Assembly: GCF_024679245.1 (NCBI RefSeq)
Contig: NC_090176.1
Span: 45,651,086-45,715,085, forward strand
From: Pseudorasbora parva
Taxonomy: Eukaryota; Chordata; Actinopteri; Cypriniformes; Gobionidae
Direction: 5' to 3'
Length of the DNA stretch: 64,000 nucleotides
The notes under the pieces were generated by a model that searched no databases, was not told where the DNA came from, and was given only the letters and a program-made list of their open reading frames with translations. A program made the translations under genes and the position numbers. The stretch's first letter is position 1, and every line of letters starts with the position of its first letter. Below, piece by piece: positions 59,430 through 64,000 of the stretch.

Positions 59430-60106
59430 TGGCTAGAAAGATATATTACCTAATTAACAAGTACATTTTCCATGCTACTGTATGTAAATAGTGTATACTG
59501 TATGTGTATATTGTAAATATTGTGTCGTATCATAGATTCATTTATTCCATCTGAATGATTAACATTAAAATCAGAGAAGTGAATAATTAAGTACAATTGG
59601 GGTTCAGCTGAGAAAAGGTTTGGAAACCCGTGCCCTTGCAGGTCTCTCAATTATCAGTAAATGATGGTGAACCTTTTAATAGCAAATTTACTTTTTAAGA
59701 AATCCAGATGTGGTTTAATGAGAGTAAAGTCAATCACTCAATCGTTCAGGCTCAACAAATATGAAACATTAGTAAAACACAGAATCAATGATTCTGGCCA
59801 GTTTTAAAAATCACACAGAACACAATGAAGTCATTATCATGTCAAATTAGGTAACTCGTAGATACATCTGACACAGTGAAACAGATGTAATCAATCTGAT
59901 TTATTTTAAATATAACAATATATGAACTATTCTGAATCTGTCCATATCGTATATTGATCTAAAGATAAAAGAACTATGCTAGAATAAAATTTTTAGTATG
60001 AATAATCATGATCATATGAACGTAACATAATTAATTGAAGGATCTCAATATGACCTAAATTCATCTTTTTAATATCCAAATAATCTACATTTAAAGAAAG
60101 AAAAAC
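59430..60106. other. Unassigned AT-rich sequence
   Basis: No feature recognised upstream of the retrotransposon. Confidence 0.4.
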
Positions 60107-60132
60107 AACCCGATTGCCCTCCGAGAGGCGGG

Positions 60133-63100
60133 GTGGAAGAAGGGCAAAAACGGACGGATTTCCCGGTAACGACTGGAACGGACACGGACAAAGGTTCTAT
60201 GATCATGAGAAGATGCAGGTGTGGGTGGGAAAAAGTGACCACCTTCAGAGGGTTGCGGATCCACCAGGGAAGGAAGAAGTGTGAAGAGGGGGGCCAACAG
60301 CAATATTGCACGGCAACCGCAGGTCAGACAAGAGGAACCCAAGGCCAGGTCGCAAACCACAGCGCCGAGGGATCCACCATTGCTGTAGAAAGGCAGGTGG
60401 AGGACACAGGAGGGCCCGCGATGGACGCCAATGCCTCTGAGAGTGGCACTGATGAAGACACACACAGAAAACAAAGCAACCCCAACAACCGCAAGCAAAG
60501 CCATAGGACAGAGAGGAAAGAACCCGGAAGGAGGCAGATGGTAAAATGGCCAAAAGCCAATGAAGGCACGGTCTGGCAGAAGCTGGACAGTGACCTCAGC
60601 CTTATCCTGGAGCACTCATTGTGTGGCCAGGTGGAAACCAAGCTGAACCGTATCGGAGACATCCTGTATGATGAATGCATAGGCATCTTCGGAGCAACTG
60701 CTGGAAAGCGGAGAGCTTGTCCAGTGCAGAAGGGGAGGAGATAGAGGGAGATCGAGCAGTTGGTGAAGAGGCGGCGCCAACTCCGAAAACAGTGGAGGAA
60801 AGCAAGCAGAGAGGAGAAGGAGGGCCTGAAACCACTGTGGGACGAGGTGAGAAAAGAGCTTGCCGGCCAACGGAGGGCAGAGCGCATCCGTAAGCGCAGA
60901 AGGTGGAAGGAGAAAGAGAGGAGTAACTTCTTTAAAAATCCCTTCAAGCATGGGGCTTGAACAGCTGCTAGAGGATAAAAGAAGCGGAAAGCTTGAGATC
61001 ACCAAATCTGAGCTTGAGAGCTACATAAAGGAGCGGTACAGTGACCCAGCAAACTCAATTTCGCTGGGATACCCTGGGTATGTCCCTCGCCCAGCTCCTC
61101 CGACCTCCCTCTTTGATGCTGCCCTCCCCAAACTCAGCGAGGTAACAGAGGTGGTCCGGAAGGCAAGATCAGCCTCAGCCCCAGGCTCGAATTGGATACC
61201 ATACAAGCTGTACAAGTACTGCCCAGGGGTCTTGAGACACCTCTGGAATCTGCTGAGAGTGGCCTGGAAAAACCAAGTTATCCCGTCAGAGTGGCAGAGA
61301 GCTGTCACAGTTTTCATCCCAAAGGAGCAGAACTCCAGAACGATCGGCCAGTTTAGGAGTATAGCCCTCCTGAATGTCGAAGGGAAGATTTTCTTCTCCA
61401 TCCTGGCCAAGAGGTTGACCAGCTACCTCACAGGAAATGGGTACATCGATACCAGCTGCCAGAAGGCAGGTGTGCCAGGCTTCCCTGGGTGCGTGGAACA
61501 CTCTGCAGTAATATGGGAGCAGAATCAAAGGGCGAAAAGAGACAGAGGTGACTTGCACGTAGTGTGGCTTGACCTTGCTAACGCATACGGGTCAGTCCCA
61601 CACCAACTCATCGAGTTCGCCTTGGACTTCTTCCATGTCCCAATCGATATAAGAGCCTTGGTGGCCAAGTACTTTGGAGACCTCCAGATGTGCTGCACCC
61701 ACCAGGACTTCACAACAGGCTGGCAACAGCTGGAAGTAGGCATTGACTGCTGAAGAGGATCGACGAGCTTGTGGGCTGGGCGAGGATGAAGATCAAACCA
61801 CCCAAGTCACGCAATTTGTCGATCAAGAAAGGAGTCAGAAATGACAACACCATCTTTGTCGCAGGTGGTGAGAATATCCCACTGCTGGCAGATCAACCGG
61901 TTCGTAGCCTGGGTCATACCTATACAGCAGAGCTCTCAGACAGGCAGATGGGGGAGACTGTGAGGAAGCAGCTCGCAGATGGCCTGTCCAAGATCAACCA
62001 AAGCCAACTCCCCGGAAAGTACAAAGTTTGGTGTTACCAGGCAATACTGTACCAAAGGGTGATGTGGCCACTGAAGATGAGCGAAATCCCCTCATCAGTG
62101 GTAAACAAGATGGACGGGCTGGCAAACTCTTTTATCAGGAAGTGGCTGGTTCTACCAAGATGCTTCTCAAAGGTAGGCCTCTTCGGGAGGAACACGCTAC
62201 AACTACCACTGCGATCCATCAACGTGGGATACTAGCAAGAGAAGGCTCAGCTGGTGCTGGAGCTGAGGGAAATCACTGAGCAGCTGGTGAGAGCAGCGGG
62301 CACCCAGATAAGAACGGGAAGAAAGTGGAAAGCCCAAGAAGAGGTCGACATGGCAATCTGCAGGCTGAAGCACCGCGAGGTGGTCGGCAGAGTCCAGGAG
62401 GGTCGGGCAGGCCTTGGGAGGGGCGATATTCCCTTGTTCTGGTCAAAGGCTTCCAAAAAAACCTGAAAAGCCATGGTGGTGGCGGAAGTGGCAAGAGCTG
62501 AGCACGAACGCCTTAACATCAAAGCAGTGTCCCAGGCCCAGCAAGGACGTTGGACGGCATGGGAAGGTCTTGTTGACAGGCCCATGTCATGGTCTGACCT
62601 ATGGAAGATCCCCCAAGCTAGGCTCAGCTTCCTGATCAGAGCAACCTCTATGACACCTTGCCTTGTCCCCGAAACCTCCACCAAGGGTTTAGTGCAGAAG
62701 AGACCTGTTCCTTTTGTAACACCAGCAACACAAGTGTCCAGCTCATTCTGTCGGGCTGCATGACAGCATTGTCTCAAGGCCGCTACAGGTGGCGACATGA
62801 CCAAGTACTTAAGCTGGCAGAGGTGGTAGAGTCATGCAGAAAGGAGGCAAACAGCAGACCTTCCGCTCGTGGACGACATTCCATCCAGTTCGCGAGGGCT
62901 GGAGAGAGTGTCAGACCCTCCAGCCAGAGAGATATAGCAAGGCTCCGCTCACCGGGAAGTGAGTGGACCATGAGGGTCAACTTGGGAAAGCAGCTCCAGT
63001 TCCCCAGGGAGATAGTGGAAACATCCCTGCGGCCAGATCTCGTCATGAGGTTAGAAGCTTGCAAGACCGTCTTCCTGGTGGAACTCACTATACCATGGGA

Positions 63101-63374
63101 GGGAGGTGTGGAGGCTGCATACGAGCGAAAGCGAGCCAAGAACTCTGATCTGGCGACAGAGTGCCGGGAGGCAGGCTGGAAAGCAGTTATCTGCCCTGTG
63201 GAAGTGGGGTGTAGGGGCTTTGTAGGTTCCTCATCCGCTCGCCTACTCCGCGACATGGGATGCACAGGAGCGAGACATTGGAAAGCCATGAAAGAGTTGG
63301 CAGAGGAGGCGGAGAAAGGCAGCTTCTGGCTGTGGCTAAGGAGGAAGGAGAAGGGTTGGGGGGCAAACATCTAG
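60133..63374 (+). pseudogene. Polyprotein of the R2/Hero-like element: Zn finger, RT, REL-endonuclease
   Basis: 60133 ATG; residues 26-50 'RRCRCGWEKVTTFRGLRIHQ'...C form a Cys/His finger for DNA binding. 60760-60957 is strongly basic. The RT part (60860-61753) includes 'APGSNWIPYKLYKYCP', 'FRSIALLNVEGKIFFS', 'VPGFPGCVEHS' and motif A 'VVWLDLANAYGSVPH'. 61771-62235 continues with 'GWARMKIKPPKSRNLSIKKG'. The C-terminus has a CCHC-like 'CSFCNTSNTSVQLILSGC', 'GRYRWRHDQVLKLAE' and the endonuclease core 'RPDLV'...'FLVELTIPWE' (PD at 63033-63038, E at 63081). Damage seen: stop at 60742-60744; frameshift near 60945; an internal deletion at about 61745-61752 that removes the block with the catalytic Asp pair; stops at 62233 and 62464; frameshift near 62690. 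A typical intact product would be near 1,100 residues or more. Confidence 0.78.
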
Positions 63375-63590
63375 GGCGTCAGCAGGGGGTGGCAGGGAGA
63401 GATCCCTGCCATCGCTCCACCACCACGAGACGTACTGGGGTTAAAGGAGCGAAACGTCGATGAGTGGTGGTCCCCAGCTGATGACCCGTTCAGGCTCACG
63501 GAAGTGTTCAGTGTGGTGTCACGGCACACCAGTTCAAAAGGCACTGGAGGAGGTGCGTCAGACAGTACTGTCCAGCAGGAAAATCAACAC
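63375..63590 (+). other. 3' UTR of the R2/Hero-like element
   Basis: GC-rich and able to fold: CACCAC (63421-63426) with GTGGTG (63464-63469), GACGT (63429-63433) with ACGTC (63454-63458), and CTGGGG (63435-63440) with CCCCAG (63472-63477). The third pair crosses the first, a possible pseudoknot. In R2 elements, structured 3' UTR RNA is recognised by the reverse transcriptase for target-primed synthesis; the parallel here is inferred. Confidence 0.4.
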
Positions 63591-64000
63591 CTGTATCTTG
63601 ATATGCATGCAAATATTCAGAAAGACAATATTTACATTGTTGAGTTGCTTTTGTAAACATGAAGTTGCGTATTTGGTAACAATTGTTTAATTTATGCCGT
63701 AGCAGAACCTTCAGCAGATGTGTGCAGTTACGCATCATAATCAAGGTTAGCTAGACAGAGTTACTACACACTTAATTGAACCAGAACTGCACAGATATGG
63801 ATCATGAATGCAAAGGGATAATGTGAAATGTTAAATTGATCTCATTGTTTCTTCTTGGAATTATTGAATGAAACAAGATTGCCGTGTCATTGCGATTTCA
63901 CGTCTCCCTATCATGCCTGATTGTGTGACCTAGTGGCTCCCAAACCATTCACTGAAACTTAGTTACAATTCCAGCAATAATAATGGAAAGACAAATGCCA
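63591..64000. other. Unassigned AT-rich sequence
   Basis: No feature recognised downstream of the retrotransposon. Confidence 0.4.

Larger units (their letters stand above)
60107..63590 (+). mobile_element. R2-group (Hero-like) non-LTR retrotransposon, inactive
   Basis: A 3.5-kb island of markedly higher GC content within AT-rich DNA. It encodes, in order, an N-terminal zinc finger, a reverse transcriptase and a C-terminal CCHC plus restriction-like endonuclease: the single-ORF plan of site-preferring LINEs (R2, NeSL, Hero). A ~210-bp 3' UTR follows the stop at 63374. No target duplication or poly(A) tail was seen, which fits this group. The limits are estimated from the composition change. 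Confidence 0.75.

Noticed and set aside
60091..61005. Long minus-strand frames opposite the retrotransposon
   Set aside because: They are GC-driven shadows of the plus-strand polyprotein; the plus strand has recognisable RT and endonuclease motifs.
62247..63370. Minus-strand frames of 185 and 195 codons
   Set aside because: Shadows opposite the RT C-terminus and endonuclease region; no motif of their own.

Overview
The window looks like AT-rich, gene-poor chromosomal DNA from a teleost fish, most likely a cyprinid. The evidence is the mixture of repeats: at least five separate Tc1-type families, many short hAT elements with exact 8-bp target duplications, TTAA-flanked foldback elements of the type ending AGGGTTAGTTCACCC, long TA, CA and ATT microsatellites, and two kinds of non-LTR retrotransposon. 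I recognise no host protein-coding gene, rRNA or intact tRNA. All recognisable protein coding belongs to transposable elements, and most of it is broken.

Layout. 1-2750: a hAT-type element with a TTAA element inside it. 2817-4450: a degenerate repeat holding a 5'-truncated LINE. 4625-13600: a Tc1-type element split by an 8,022-bp element (5518-13539). That element has 1,888-bp near-identical inverted arms, a 7-bp target duplication, an inward-facing TATA box and exons in each arm, and at least one spliced reading frame of unknown function on the minus strand (10328-12226). This is the most interesting part of the window. 13791-19370: a MITE, a TTAA element with a THAP-like frame, a full-length but dead Tc1 element and a GC-rich promoter-like repeat. 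19371-28580: unique sequence, two TTAA foldbacks, a CA repeat, a hAT element and a Tc1 element split by another hAT element. 28580-42450: mostly low-repeat sequence with several stretches that look like conserved non-coding DNA, plus hAT and TTAA fragments. 42457-57470: a 790-bp foldback, microsatellites, two Tc1 relics, four short or medium hAT elements (one with a perfect 62-bp palindrome) and other dispersed repeats. 60107-63590: a GC-rich, R2-group (Hero-like) non-LTR retrotransposon with a zinc finger, a reverse transcriptase and a restriction-like endonuclease. It is inactive because the catalytic block of the reverse transcriptase is deleted.

The nesting gives relative ages. The Tc1 relic at 4625 predates the 8-kb element. 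The Tc1 relic at 25976 predates the hAT element at 27165. The hAT element at 454 probably predates the TTAA element at 688. The 8-kb element looks young because its arms, including internal minisatellites, are almost identical. All coordinates were read by eye; family names rest on terminal motifs, target duplications and recognisable protein motifs, not on a database search.
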